The translations under genes and the position numbers were made by a program. Shown here piece after piece: positions 7,119 through 14,892 of a stretch of 44,577 nt of DNA. The notes below the pieces were generated by a model that saw nothing but the letters and a program-made list of their open reading frames with translations, was not told the origin of the DNA and made no database searches. This DNA is from an uncultured Clostridia bacterium. GTDB taxonomy: Bacteria > Bacillota > Clostridia > Oscillospirales > Oscillospiraceae. Location of the stretch: contig CAMVTO010000020.1 in NCBI GenBank assembly GCA_947170435.1, forward strand, positions 1 through 44,577. Reading direction: 5' to 3'. Every line of letters begins with the position of its first letter. Position 1 is the stretch's first letter.

Positions 7119-7799
7119 ATGTATGAAGCAAACAACACCGTGCATGTCAACGGTGTTTGGCTGCACTATGCCGCAGCCGGTGAGGGAAAGCCTGTTGTGC
7201 TGGTTCACGGCAACGGGGAGAGCCATGACCTGTTCGACGTGGAGATCGGGCAGCTGGTCGAAGCGGGCTATCGCGTATACGCACCCGACTCCCGGGGCCA
7301 TGGGGCCAATGAGCGGCTGAAGGAATATCATTACGCCGATATGGCGGAGGACATGGCACAGTTTATCCGGGTGCTTGGGTTGGAAAAACCGTTCTTCTAC
7401 GGACACAGCGACGGGGGTATTATCGGCCTGCTGCTGGCGGTCAACCACCCGGAGGCGCTGGGCGCTATGGCGATCAGCGGCGCAAATTTGAGCCCGGAGG
7501 GCGTCGATCCGGCGTTCGCGGAGGAGTTCGGCGCACGCAATGAACAGAATCCCGATCCGCTGATCACGCTCATGCTGACAGAGCCGCACATTGATCCGAA
7601 GAGTCTGGAAATGATTGACATTCCGGTTCTGGTGACAGTTGGCGAGCATGATCTGATCCTGCCCGAGGAGACGCGGCGCATCGTGGAGCATTTGCCTGAC
7701 GCGCGGCTGATCGTCGTTGAGGGGGCGGATCACGGCAGCTACATTGCGGGCAGCGAGATCATGGGCAAGCTGCTGATTGATTTCTTTGGCGGGCTGTGA
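7119..7799 (+). CDS. Alpha/beta hydrolase
   Basis: This cytoplasmic alpha/beta-fold hydrolase of 226 residues has a complete catalytic triad: nucleophile Ser97 in GHSDGG, Asp178 in VGEHDLI and His205 in GADHGSY. The oxyanion region is HGNGES (30-35), and YAPDSRGHG precedes the lid. The cap is short, so the substrate is probably a small ester, lactone or peptide; it cannot be named from sequence. GAGG lies 9 nt before the ATG and overlaps the preceding stop codon. It stands directly upstream of the TRAP transporter genes (79-bp gap), so hydrolysis of an imported carboxylate ester is a possible link, but this is inference. Confidence 0.9.
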   Translation: MYEANNTVHVNGVWLHYAAAGEGKPVVLVHGNGESHDLFDVEIGQLVEAGYRVYAPDSRGHGANERLKEYHYADMAEDMAQFIRVLGLEKPFFYGHSDGGIIGLLLAVNHPEALGAMAISGANLSPEGVDPAFAEEFGARNEQNPDPLITLMLTEPHIDPKSLEMIDIPVLVTVGEHDLILPEETRRIVEHLPDARLIVVEGADHGSYIAGSEIMGKLLIDFFGGL

Positions 7800-7878
7800 G
7801 AAACGCGGGGCGAAGCCCGGATTGAGGCAGAAGAAAAAAGGACTGCGGCGAAAAAGCAGGAGGAGAAACGCGGAAACC

Positions 7879-8364
7879 ATGAAAAAAGTATGGGCCTACC
7901 TGGAGGAAAACCTGGAAGAGATTCTGATGGTGATTCTTCTCGCGGCATTCTCGATTGTGATGATGGCACAGGTGATCGCAAGGAACATCGTTGGCGGCGG
8001 ATTCACCTGGGCCGAGGAGGTCTGCCGTTACCTGTTTGTCTACAGCGGCATGCTCAGCGTGGCCTACTGCATCCGCAAGGGGCTGACGATCCGCGTGGAC
8101 GCGGTGTACAATTTCTTTCCTCGCCCGATCAAGATTGCCATCGAGCTTTTTGCGAAGAGTTTGACCATCGCTGTCTACGCCTACATCGCATACAAGTCCA
8201 TCGGCCTGGTTCGGTCCACCACCAGCATCAGCGCGGCGATGCAGCTGCCCATCAAGTACGTCTACCTGTCGATTCCGCTGGGCATGGGACTCGGCACCAT
8301 CCGCGGAATTCAGGACTTGGTCAGGTACTGCATGTCCGGCTTTGGGAAGGGGGAGAAGCCGTAA
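7879..8364 (+). CDS. dctQ: TRAP transporter small permease, DctQ-like
   Basis: This 161-residue membrane protein has four hydrophobic segments and the DctQ pattern: LEEILMVILLAAFSIVMMAQ in helix 1, then WAEEVCRYLFVYSGMLSVAYCIRKG, and a final segment ending PLGMGLGTIRGIQDL. It is the small membrane subunit of a tripartite ATP-independent periplasmic (TRAP) transporter, which imports organic acids using an ion gradient. ATG 7879 is chosen because the MKKVWAYLEENLEE start fits the family; AGGAGGAG (7858-7865) is 13 nt away, which is long. The next gene (dctM) starts right after its stop codon. Confidence 0.92.
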   Translation: MKKVWAYLEENLEEILMVILLAAFSIVMMAQVIARNIVGGGFTWAEEVCRYLFVYSGMLSVAYCIRKGLTIRVDAVYNFFPRPIKIAIELFAKSLTIAVYAYIAYKSIGLVRSTTSISAAMQLPIKYVYLSIPLGMGLGTIRGIQDLVRYCMSGFGKGEKP

Positions 8365-9660
8365 ATGCTTGGCATTGTAATCGGCGGCTTCCTTGTCATG
8401 ACGCTCCTCGGCGTTCCGCTGGCCATCACCATGATCGCGGCGACGCTGTGTCCTTCCCTTGTATCCGCGACCTTCCCCGGCAATGCGAATTATGTCATGC
8501 GAGCGTTTGTTTCGGGCCTTGATACCATCAGCGTGCTGGCAATTCCTTTGTTTATGCTCTCCGGCACGATCATGGCGCGCGGCGGCATTTCCCGCAAGCT
8601 GTTCGACGTCTTTGCCGTGCTTGTCGGCAAGCGCAAGGCGGGGATGCCGTGTGCCGTCGTCGTGACGTGCCTCTTTTACGGCGCGATCTCCGGCTCCGGC
8701 CCGGCGACGGTCGCGGCTGTCGGCGGCATGTGCATCCCCGTGCTCGTCGAGCTGGGTTATGACAAGAAGTTCGCCGCTGCAATCGTGGCGACTGCGGGCG
8801 GACTCGGCGTGATCATTCCGCCCTCCATCCCATTCATTATGTACGGCGTCACCACCGGCGAATCCGTGGGCGATCTGTTTACCGGCGGAATTCTCCCCGG
8901 CCTCGTTATCGCGTTTTGCCTGATGATCTACTGCGTCGTCTACTGCACCAGGCACGGCGAGGACAAGGAGAAGATCGGCGCTGCCGTGCGTGAGCTGCGC
9001 GAGCGCGGGATCGGTCATGTGATTCTCGACGGCTTCTGGGCGCTGCTCGCGCCGGTTATCATCCTCGGCGGCATCTACTTCGGCAAGCTGACCCCGACGG
9101 AGGCGGCGTGTGTGTCCGTGTTCTACGCCATCATTGTCAGCGTGTTCATCTATAAGACGATGAAGCTCGGTGAGCTGTGGGGGCACCTCAGAGCGGCTGT
9201 TCGTGCCTATGCGCCTATTGCGCCGCTTATCGCGTTTGCCATCGCGTTTGGCCGCGTGCTGTCCCTGCTCAAGGCGCCGGCGCTGATCTCCGGCTTGCTC
9301 ACCACGGCGTTCCGCAGCCCGTACACCTTCCTGATCGCGCTCAATATTGTCCTGCTGATTATGGGGATGTTCATGGATACCGGCTCCGCTATCGCTGTTC
9401 TTGGCCCGATCCTGCTGACAACGGCAAAGCAATTCGGCATCGACGGCATCCACTTCGGCATCATTCTTGTCACCAATCTGGCTGTCGGCCTGGTCAGTCC
9501 CCCGATGGGCTTGAACCTGTTCGTCGCGGCGCCGCTGGCCGATACCACCGCCGGCGAGCTGGGCAAGAGCGTGCTTGCCCCGATGGGCTTTTTGATCGTC
9601 GCGCTGCTGCTCATTACCTTTATGCCGGGCATCTCTCTGCTTCTGCTGGGCCGCGCCTGA
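8365..9660 (+). CDS. dctM: TRAP transporter large permease, DctM-like
   Basis: This 431-residue membrane protein with about twelve hydrophobic segments is the large permease of the TRAP system and forms the ion-coupled transport path. Family motifs visible are GNANYVMRAFVSGLDTISVLAIPLF, GAISGSGPATVAAVGG, GGLGVIIPPSIPFIMYGV, GKLTPTEAACVSVFYA and NLAVGLVSPPMGLNLFV. Length is typical. The ATG directly follows the dctQ TAA, with GGGGGAG about 9 nt upstream, so the two permeases are translationally coupled. The substrate-binding gene follows after 59 bp. Confidence 0.95.
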   Translation: MLGIVIGGFLVMTLLGVPLAITMIAATLCPSLVSATFPGNANYVMRAFVSGLDTISVLAIPLFMLSGTIMARGGISRKLFDVFAVLVGKRKAGMPCAVVVTCLFYGAISGSGPATVAAVGGMCIPVLVELGYDKKFAAAIVATAGGLGVIIPPSIPFIMYGVTTGESVGDLFTGGILPGLVIAFCLMIYCVVYCTRHGEDKEKIGAAVRELRERGIGHVILDGFWALLAPVIILGGIYFGKLTPTEAACVSVFYAIIVSVFIYKTMKLGELWGHLRAAVRAYAPIAPLIAFAIAFGRVLSLLKAPALISGLLTTAFRSPYTFLIALNIVLLIMGMFMDTGSAIAVLGPILLTTAKQFGIDGIHFGIILVTNLAVGLVSPPMGLNLFVAAPLADTTAGELGKSVLAPMGFLIVALLLITFMPGISLLLLGRA

Positions 9661-9719
9661 GCAAGCGGCAGCGTGGCGTTCCGGCATTGAGTCAAATATC
9701 AAAAACTGGAAAAGACACT

Positions 9720-10832
9720 ATGAAAAGAAACAAGCTTTTTGCCATGGCGCTGGTTGTCGCCATGATACCTGTCATGACCGCGTGCCTTCAGAACAACGCG
9801 CCTGCCTCCGGCGGCAGTGAGCTCTCCGCCGAGGCACAGCCTGGCACCAGCGCGGCGTCCGCCGTTGTCGGTGCTGACGGCGCACCTGCTATCACCAGTA
9901 CCGACAAGATCGACATGATCTGGTCGCACAACTCCCCGGAGTCCTCCGCGGGGCATAAGATCGCGCTGAAGTTTAAGAATGAGCTGGAGAGCCGCTCCAA
10001 CGGCAACATCACCGTCACCATCTATGCCAACGGCGAGCTTGGCTCCGTGCCCGAGAACGACCAGGCGCTCCGTGAGGGCTCCATCCAAATCGGCAGCGGT
10101 ACCTCCGGCGGCCTGATCGACAAGCGCCTGAGCTACTTTGACGCGCCGAATCTGGTCAGCAGCAATGAACAGGCGCTCGCCATGATCGGCCGTGGTACAG
10201 ACCTGTTTCAGTACACTGCGCGTATTTACAACGACATGGGGCTGCAGGTGCTGTCTCTGGTTCCCGGCGGTTTTCGCGAGACCAGCTCCAACAAAGAGAT
10301 CCGCAGCTTCGACGATCTCAAAGGCCTGAAGATCCGCACCCTCGAGAACCCTACCGCCGTTGCTTACTGGCAGTCCTGGGGCTGTAATCCCACGCCGGTC
10401 GCGTTCAATGATCTGTACCTCGCGCTCAAGCAGGGCTTTGTCGAGGCGCAGGAGAACGCTTACAACACGATCTTTTCCGCCAAGCTCTATGAGCGGCAGA
10501 AGTACATTGTCAACACCCACCACGTCATCATGTGGTCCGGCATCTACATGAACAAAGCGTTCTATGATTCTTTGCCCGATGATTACCGCGCCCTGCTCGA
10601 CTGGGTCTGCGTCAACGTCATGGACGCCTACGCCTATGAGCGCAACATCGCGGACAACGAAGAGGCGCTCCGGGCAATGAAGGACGCCGGCCTTGAGGTC
10701 ATCGACCTTACCGAAGAGGATTACGCCAGAATGCGCGAGGCTGCCGCCCCTGCTTATCAGATGATTCGCAATGACGTCGGCGATGAAGCCATGAATATCT
10801 TTGAAGCAGCTGCCGCGGCTGCCGGCGGCTGA
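9720..10832 (+). CDS. dctP: TRAP transporter substrate-binding lipoprotein, DctP-like
   Basis: This 370-residue exported lipoprotein has a signal peptide MKRNKLFAMALVVAMIPVM followed by lipobox MTAC, so lipid attachment is expected at Cys22. A low-complexity Ser/Ala linker precedes the DctP domain. Visible family motifs are GHKIALKFKNELESRSNGN, LREGSIQIGSG, GFRETSSNKEIRSFDDLKGLKIRT (the conserved arginine that binds the substrate carboxylate lies in this last element), NPTPVAFNDLYLALKQGFVEAQEN and IMWSGIYMNKAFYDSLP. It captures the solute outside the cell and hands it to DctQM. The ribosome binding site (GGAAAAG) is weak. The ligand is unknown but should carry a carboxylate. Confidence 0.95.
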   Translation: MKRNKLFAMALVVAMIPVMTACLQNNAPASGGSELSAEAQPGTSAASAVVGADGAPAITSTDKIDMIWSHNSPESSAGHKIALKFKNELESRSNGNITVTIYANGELGSVPENDQALREGSIQIGSGTSGGLIDKRLSYFDAPNLVSSNEQALAMIGRGTDLFQYTARIYNDMGLQVLSLVPGGFRETSSNKEIRSFDDLKGLKIRTLENPTAVAYWQSWGCNPTPVAFNDLYLALKQGFVEAQENAYNTIFSAKLYERQKYIVNTHHVIMWSGIYMNKAFYDSLPDDYRALLDWVCVNVMDAYAYERNIADNEEALRAMKDAGLEVIDLTEEDYARMREAAAPAYQMIRNDVGDEAMNIFEAAAAAAGG

Positions 10833-10892
10833 TCCGGGCACAACGGAACCGATGATGGGGGATACTGTTGTTCTCCAAAAGTTTTTCGGAGA

Positions 10893-11840
10893 TCAGAATT
10901 CAACAATCTCCATGCCGAATTCGCGGCGCAGTGACGCGCAGCAGCCCTTGTGTACCCAGTGGGTCAGCGGATGATCCACAACGCAGAAGCCGTGGCCGAC
11001 ACGGGGAGCGACTTGCAGTTCGCAGGGGACGCCGCTTTCCATCAGGCGCATGGCGTAGCGGAGGCCGTCATCGCGAAGTGTGTCGTACTCGCCGACAATG
11101 ATGTAGTGCGGCGGCAGCAGCTCCAGATCGGTGCAGTAGCCGGGAAACGCGTAGTAAGACGGTGCGGCGCCGTTTTGGTCGCCGAGGTAAATCATCTCCA
11201 CCGAGTCGCGCTTGTCGCCGGCGCTGAGCGCGAACTGCGGGTACTGACGCCTGGAGCAGGTGTTTTCCAGCGACAGCGGCGGGCAGTTGAGTATGACAAG
11301 CGAGAGGTCAGGCCCCGTGTGATCGCGGACGTAGAGAGCAAGCCCCGCGCAGAGATTTGCGCCGGCGCTGGTGCCGTGGAGTGCGATGCGCTTGGCATCG
11401 CCGCCGATTTCGCCGGCGTGCTCTGCCACCCACATGAGCGCCGCGTAGCAGTCCATCAGCGGAGCGGGGAAATGCACCTCGGCGTTGGAAAGACGATAGT
11501 CAACGCTGACGACGATCGCGGGCGTGCCGACGGCAAGCGCAATGCAGCGGGAGTTGTCGATATCAAGGCTGCCGCCGACCCAGCCGCCGCCATGCACGTC
11601 CATCACAATGGGGGCCGCTTTGGGAAGTCCCGCGGGGGTATAGATACGCAGCTTCATATCCTGCCCGTCGCCGCCGGCAATGATGATGTCCTCCATGCGC
11701 ATGCCCTCGGGTCTGGTGTAGCCGCTGATGTATTTGCGCTGCGCCTCGCGCGCCGCGGCCTTTTCCTCTTCGGTGCCCTCTGCAAGGATCCGGTAAAGGT
11801 TTAGGTTGTACTCGTAGCCGGGATAGGCCTTCAATTCCAT
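10893..11840 (-). CDS. Alpha/beta hydrolase, HSL-type esterase/lipase
   Basis: This 315-residue enzyme of the hormone-sensitive-lipase-like esterase family has the oxyanion motif HGGGW (83-87), nucleophile Ser158 in GTSAGANL, the acid in VGEYDTLRDDG and the histidine in RVGHGF. It should hydrolyse short acyl esters in the cytoplasm. Start ATG 11840 is chosen because CCAGGAGG lies 7 nt upstream; the longer open frame has no ribosome binding site. It converges with dctP and diverges from the SLC13-like permease. In the shared upstream region a TATACT (minus strand) and a TATAAT (plus strand, 11907-11912) overlap, so the two promoters may compete; both lack good -35 boxes. Confidence 0.9.
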   Translation of the reverse strand: MELKAYPGYEYNLNLYRILAEGTEEEKAAAREAQRKYISGYTRPEGMRMEDIIIAGGDGQDMKLRIYTPAGLPKAAPIVMDVHGGGWVGGSLDIDNSRCIALAVGTPAIVVSVDYRLSNAEVHFPAPLMDCYAALMWVAEHAGEIGGDAKRIALHGTSAGANLCAGLALYVRDHTGPDLSLVILNCPPLSLENTCSRRQYPQFALSAGDKRDSVEMIYLGDQNGAAPSYYAFPGYCTDLELLPPHYIIVGEYDTLRDDGLRYAMRLMESGVPCELQVAPRVGHGFCVVDHPLTHWVHKGCCASLRREFGMEIVEF

Positions 11841-12013
11841 GTCGCTGCCTCCTGGAATGGGGTAAAATAAAAAACACCTGACAGAATGACTCGGGATGAT
11901 CGTTAGTATAATAAAAAAATTGCCATTTGAAAAGAGCAAGCGCCAAATGCTTTTTGGCCTGCGCCGTGGCGCGGGTCGCGGCGCTGCATCAAGAGGAGGA
12001 GAACCGTACGGCG

Positions 12014-13108
12014 ATGCTGAAGTTCATCAAAAAAGAGCCGGTGCTTGTGATTGCGGCGACTTTGGCTGCGGTGAGCTGCCTGCTGGTGCCGCCGGACGCC
12101 GCGTACCTCGGCTATATTGATTTTCGCACGCTTGCGCTGCTCTATGCGCTGATGCTGGTGGTGGCGGGCCTGCGAAACGCGGGAGCCTTTGCTTACCTTG
12201 CCCATGTGGTCTGCCGCCGCGCCAGAACCGCGCGGGGTATGGGCGCGCTGCTGGTGGCGGTGACGTTTTTCACATCCATGCTCATCACCAACGATGTGGC
12301 GTTGCTGACTTTTGTGCCCTTTGCGGTGGTGCTGCTGGGCATGACAGGGCGGCAGCACGATCTCATTCTGATCGTCGCGCTGCAAACAGTGGCCGCAAAC
12401 CTCGGCAGCATGCTGACGCCGGTGGGCAATCCGCAAAACCTGTATCTGTATTCCTATTACAACCTCAGCGCGGCGGACTTCTTCCGCATCACGGCGCCGA
12501 TCTGGGTGCTGTCACTGGCGCTGACGCTGCTGCTGTGCCTGCTGCTGCCGCGCACGGCGCTCCACGCGGAGCTGGGTGAGCGACCGGCTATGGTTCGGCG
12601 AAAGCTGACGCTGTATCTTGCACTGTTTGCCGTCTGCCTGCTCTCGGTGTTCCGGGTGCTGCCGTGGCAGGTGATGCTCCTGATCGTGGTATTGGCGCTG
12701 GCAATACTCGACCGGAAGATGCTGCTGGCGGCGGACTTCATGCTGCTGCTTACGTTTGTGGCGTTCTTCGTGTTTGCGGGGAACCTTGCGCGGCTGGAGG
12801 CCGTGGATCGGCTGCTGCGGCAGCTGCTGGATGGCCGGGAGTACCTGACCGCGGTGCTGGCCAGTCAGGTCATCAGCAACGTGCCCGCGGCGCTGCTGCT
12901 CTCCGGGTTTACCGACAACGCTCGCGCGTTGCTGCTGGGCGTGGACATCGGCGGCCTTGGCACGCCCATCGCGAGCCTTGCGAGCCTTATCAGTCTCAAG
13001 ATTTACTCGGCCAGGCGCGAAGCGCAGGTGGGCCGATACCTGCTGGTATTTTCGACGCTGAACCTTCTGCTGCTGGCTGCGCTGTCCGCAGTGCGGCTAA
13101 TCCTGTAA
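12014..13108 (+). CDS. SLC13/ArsB-like permease (anion transporter superfamily)
   Basis: This 364-residue polytopic protein has ten to eleven hydrophobic segments. It has the Ion Transporter superfamily pattern: FFTSMLITNDVALLTFVPFAV (first hairpin with the conserved NDVA), ANLGSMLTPVGNPQNLYLYSYY (the TPxGNPQN motif shared by citrate, NhaD and ArsB carriers), and QVISNVPAALLLSGF with GVDIGGLGTPIASLASLISL in the second half. It is therefore a sodium- or proton-coupled anion carrier or antiporter; substrate unknown. ATG 12014 (MLKFIKKEP) with AGGAGGAG 12 nt upstream is preferred to a TTG at 11927 that has no ribosome binding site. It is shorter than typical SLC13 proteins, closer to the YbiR group. 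Confidence 0.85.
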   Translation: MLKFIKKEPVLVIAATLAAVSCLLVPPDAAYLGYIDFRTLALLYALMLVVAGLRNAGAFAYLAHVVCRRARTARGMGALLVAVTFFTSMLITNDVALLTFVPFAVVLLGMTGRQHDLILIVALQTVAANLGSMLTPVGNPQNLYLYSYYNLSAADFFRITAPIWVLSLALTLLLCLLLPRTALHAELGERPAMVRRKLTLYLALFAVCLLSVFRVLPWQVMLLIVVLALAILDRKMLLAADFMLLLTFVAFFVFAGNLARLEAVDRLLRQLLDGREYLTAVLASQVISNVPAALLLSGFTDNARALLLGVDIGGLGTPIASLASLISLKIYSARREAQVGRYLLVFSTLNLLLLAALSAVRLIL

Positions 13109-13139
13109 AAACGACGTCGCCCGACGGGCGACGTCGTTT
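13109..13139. terminator. Bidirectional terminator between convergent genes
   Basis: A perfect 14-bp stem AAACGACGTCGCCC / GGGCGACGTCGTTT with a 3-nt loop begins at the base after the permease stop codon. The minus-strand gene ends 6 bp beyond its right edge, so it can serve both strands, though the T tracts are only three long. Confidence 0.8.
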
Positions 13140-13144
13140 CTGTT

Positions 13145-13771
13145 TCAGTCTTGCCAGCAGCTTTCGCAGCGCGTACAGTCCAGCGCGACGGCTTCCTGAA
13201 TCGTGGTCTCCCGCGGCGTGCCGGATTCGATCTGCGGACAGTCGCTGCGGCTGTGGTAGCGACCGCCCCGGCGGGAGATCCAGACCATGACCGTCCAGTC
13301 CTGACCGTTGGAGATCGGCGCGGGCGCTGTCTCGGCTGCGGCAGGAGCTTCCGGCTCGACGGGCGCCTCCAATTCCGGCGCGGGTGCGGGCGTCGGCTCT
13401 GGGGCGGGTGCGGTGGGCGCCTTCTGCTGCGGTGCCGGCGGCTGATAAGTTACCGGCGGGGGAGCGACAAAGGGATCGCCGTACTCGTTGACAAAGGTGC
13501 CGTCCCGCAAACCAAACCACATGGAGCTGGTTGTGTCGGCCTGCGCGGAGGGACGGGTCGAGGAACGCCGGATGGGTGTCTGCCCGTCGCCGCGGATCGC
13601 GGCTTGAATGGCGAGCACCATGCACATGAAGCTCAGTCCGAGAAACGCGTATGCGACGATGCTCAGCAGAACGTCCTTTACGGTGAGCGGAGCTCTTGGC
13701 AGCGGCACGCGCTTGGGCCGACGCGATTTTTTCTCTTTTTTGTCTTTTTTCTCTTTGGGGGCTTTTGCCAT
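13145..13771 (-). CDS. Membrane-anchored protein with Pro/Ala linker and C-terminal His/Cys domain
   Basis: This 208-residue protein has three parts. Residues 1-30 are extremely basic (KEKKDKKEKKSRRPKR) and cytoplasmic. Residues 32-58 form one membrane helix (VLLSIVAYAFLGLSFMCMVLA). A Pro/Ala/Glu-rich linker (about 95-155) leads to a C-terminal domain VWISRRGGRYHSRSDCPQIE... CTRCESCW. That domain matches a small Ada-like metal-binding module (W-x-S/T-x-x-G-x-x-YH-x4-C ... CxxC) seen at the ends of some clostridial exported nucleases and lipoproteins; His and three to four Cys could bind zinc. It would be presented outside the cell. AGGAG lies 9 nt before ATG. Function unknown. Confidence 0.8.
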   Translation of the reverse strand: MAKAPKEKKDKKEKKSRRPKRVPLPRAPLTVKDVLLSIVAYAFLGLSFMCMVLAIQAAIRGDGQTPIRRSSTRPSAQADTTSSMWFGLRDGTFVNEYGDPFVAPPPVTYQPPAPQQKAPTAPAPEPTPAPAPELEAPVEPEAPAAAETAPAPISNGQDWTVMVWISRRGGRYHSRSDCPQIESGTPRETTIQEAVALDCTRCESCWQD

Positions 13772-13801
13772 GATGGGGTCTCCTCACATTGGGATGATAC
13801 C

Positions 13802-13830
13802 ATCATATTCGCATTGGAGAAATTTTGCAA
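13802..13830 (-). promoter_or_regulatory. Promoter of the membrane-anchored His/Cys protein
   Basis: On the minus strand TTGCAA (13825-13830) and TATGAT (13802-13807) are 17 bp apart, 30 bp before the start codon. Confidence 0.55.
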
Positions 13831-13862
13831 GGCGGCAGGGAGAAAATGCCGCGAAATTTGGC

Positions 13863-13890
13863 TTGACAGGTAAGAAATATCCCGTACAAT
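13863..13890 (+). promoter_or_regulatory. Promoter of the Lar-like / TrmH operon
   Basis: TTGACA (13863-13868) and TACAAT (13885-13890) are 16 bp apart, 33 bp before the Lar-like start codon. It is divergent from the promoter at 13802-13830. Confidence 0.65.
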
Positions 13891-13923
13891 CTATAGGAGA
13901 CAGAAAACACGGAGGAACTGCCA

Positions 13924-14148
13924 ATGGATATTTACGAACAGATTGATCTGCAGGACTGCCCTTACTGCGGCGGCGCGGCCTTGCTGGAGGAAGAGCGCGG
14001 CTGGAGCTGGTACGTCATGTGCATGGATTGCGGCTCGCAGACCGGCTCCTTTGACTATAAGACCCCGGAGGAGCGCCTGGAGGCCGCGCAGCGAGCGGCA
14101 TACACCTGGAACATCGGCAAGGTGCTGCGCAGCGAGCTTGGAGAGTGA
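13924..14148 (+). CDS. Lar-like zinc-ribbon protein
   Basis: This 74-residue protein has two CxxC knuckles, CPYCGGAA (residues 13-20) and CMDCGSQTGSF, followed by EERLEAAQRAAYTWNIGK. The order CPxCG ... CxxCG ... A...WN is that of the Lar (restriction alleviation) family, which is often phage-borne but also chromosomal. It should bind one zinc ion; no direct evidence of antirestriction activity. CGGAGG lies 7 nt before the ATG. It heads a likely three-gene transcript with the next unknown gene and the TrmH-family gene. Confidence 0.75.
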   Translation: MDIYEQIDLQDCPYCGGAALLEEERGWSWYVMCMDCGSQTGSFDYKTPEERLEAAQRAAYTWNIGKVLRSELGE

Positions 14149-14157
14149 GCAAACGCG

Positions 14158-14886
14158 ATGCTGAACATTCAACTGGATGTGGCGCGGGTGGACTATCGCC
14201 GCTGCGTGGAGGTGCTGCTGCCGCAGTTAGTGGAGCATTGCGCCGCAAAGACCGCGCCGAATGAGACGGATCGCTTTCTCACCGGCCTCGGCGCTGAGGC
14301 GGTACCGGCGGCCTGTGCGCTGTTGGATGAGATGGACACGGACGACCGAGACAGCATGGTGGTCTGGCTGGTATCTGTTCACGAGGAGCGGATGCGCAAC
14401 TCCGCCAACCGCCGCCTCGCGGAGCTGTTCGGCGCGGGCGTTGTGCGTGTCGGCCATTTTGCCGCCATAGATCGCCCGCTCAGCCGACTGGCGCTGCTGG
14501 CAGAGCAGGTGGACATCGACTATGCCGCGCTGCTGCGCAGCCCTGTGGTCAGCGACGGCATTGAGCGCATTGGAAGCGAGTATGGTATCCTGAAGAGCGC
14601 CGCGAAGCTGGCGGTACAGATGGGGACGCACCTATCCGGCGAGAGCCTTGAAAAGCAGGGGCTTCTGCTATTGAATTCACCAAAGATCAAGCGGCGGCTG
14701 ATGGAGGCGCTGCAGGATGCCGTGCGTCAGGCGGGACTGGATGTGGAACTGGAGAGCGTGACGGCGGAACGCGCCACCGCGATCCTGCTGCCGCAGAGCA
14801 CGACCGGACCGATCCCGGGCGCCTTTGAGGAGCGGATGATGCGCAAGCTCGCGGACAAAGCGGCGGCGCTGCGGAATGGAGCGTGA
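14158..14886 (+). CDS. Conserved hypothetical protein
   Basis: This 242-residue protein is predicted soluble and mostly helical, with no signal peptide or membrane segment. I do not recognise the family. Residues 35-110 (RFLTGLGAEAVPAACALLDEM, MVVWLVSVHEERMRNSANRRL) look like a helical-repeat region; the C-terminal part (KIKRRLMEALQDAVRQAGLDV then ERATAILLPQ) resembles a small alpha/beta unit. It has no clear ribosome binding site (only GGAGAGTGAG, within the previous gene's end). It is 9 bp after the Lar-like gene and 6 bp before the RNA methyltransferase, so a role linked to RNA modification is possible but unproven. Confidence 0.65.
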   Translation: MLNIQLDVARVDYRRCVEVLLPQLVEHCAAKTAPNETDRFLTGLGAEAVPAACALLDEMDTDDRDSMVVWLVSVHEERMRNSANRRLAELFGAGVVRVGHFAAIDRPLSRLALLAEQVDIDYAALLRSPVVSDGIERIGSEYGILKSAAKLAVQMGTHLSGESLEKQGLLLLNSPKIKRRLMEALQDAVRQAGLDVELESVTAERATAILLPQSTTGPIPGAFEERMMRKLADKAAALRNGA

Positions 14887-14892
14887 GCCGGC

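Noticed and set aside
7759-9702. Long open frame on the minus strand opposite the TRAP genes
   Set aside because: It is rich in His, Gln, Arg and Asp with no recognisable domain, and it lies exactly antisense to dctQ and dctM, which have clear families. It is an antisense shadow from high GC.
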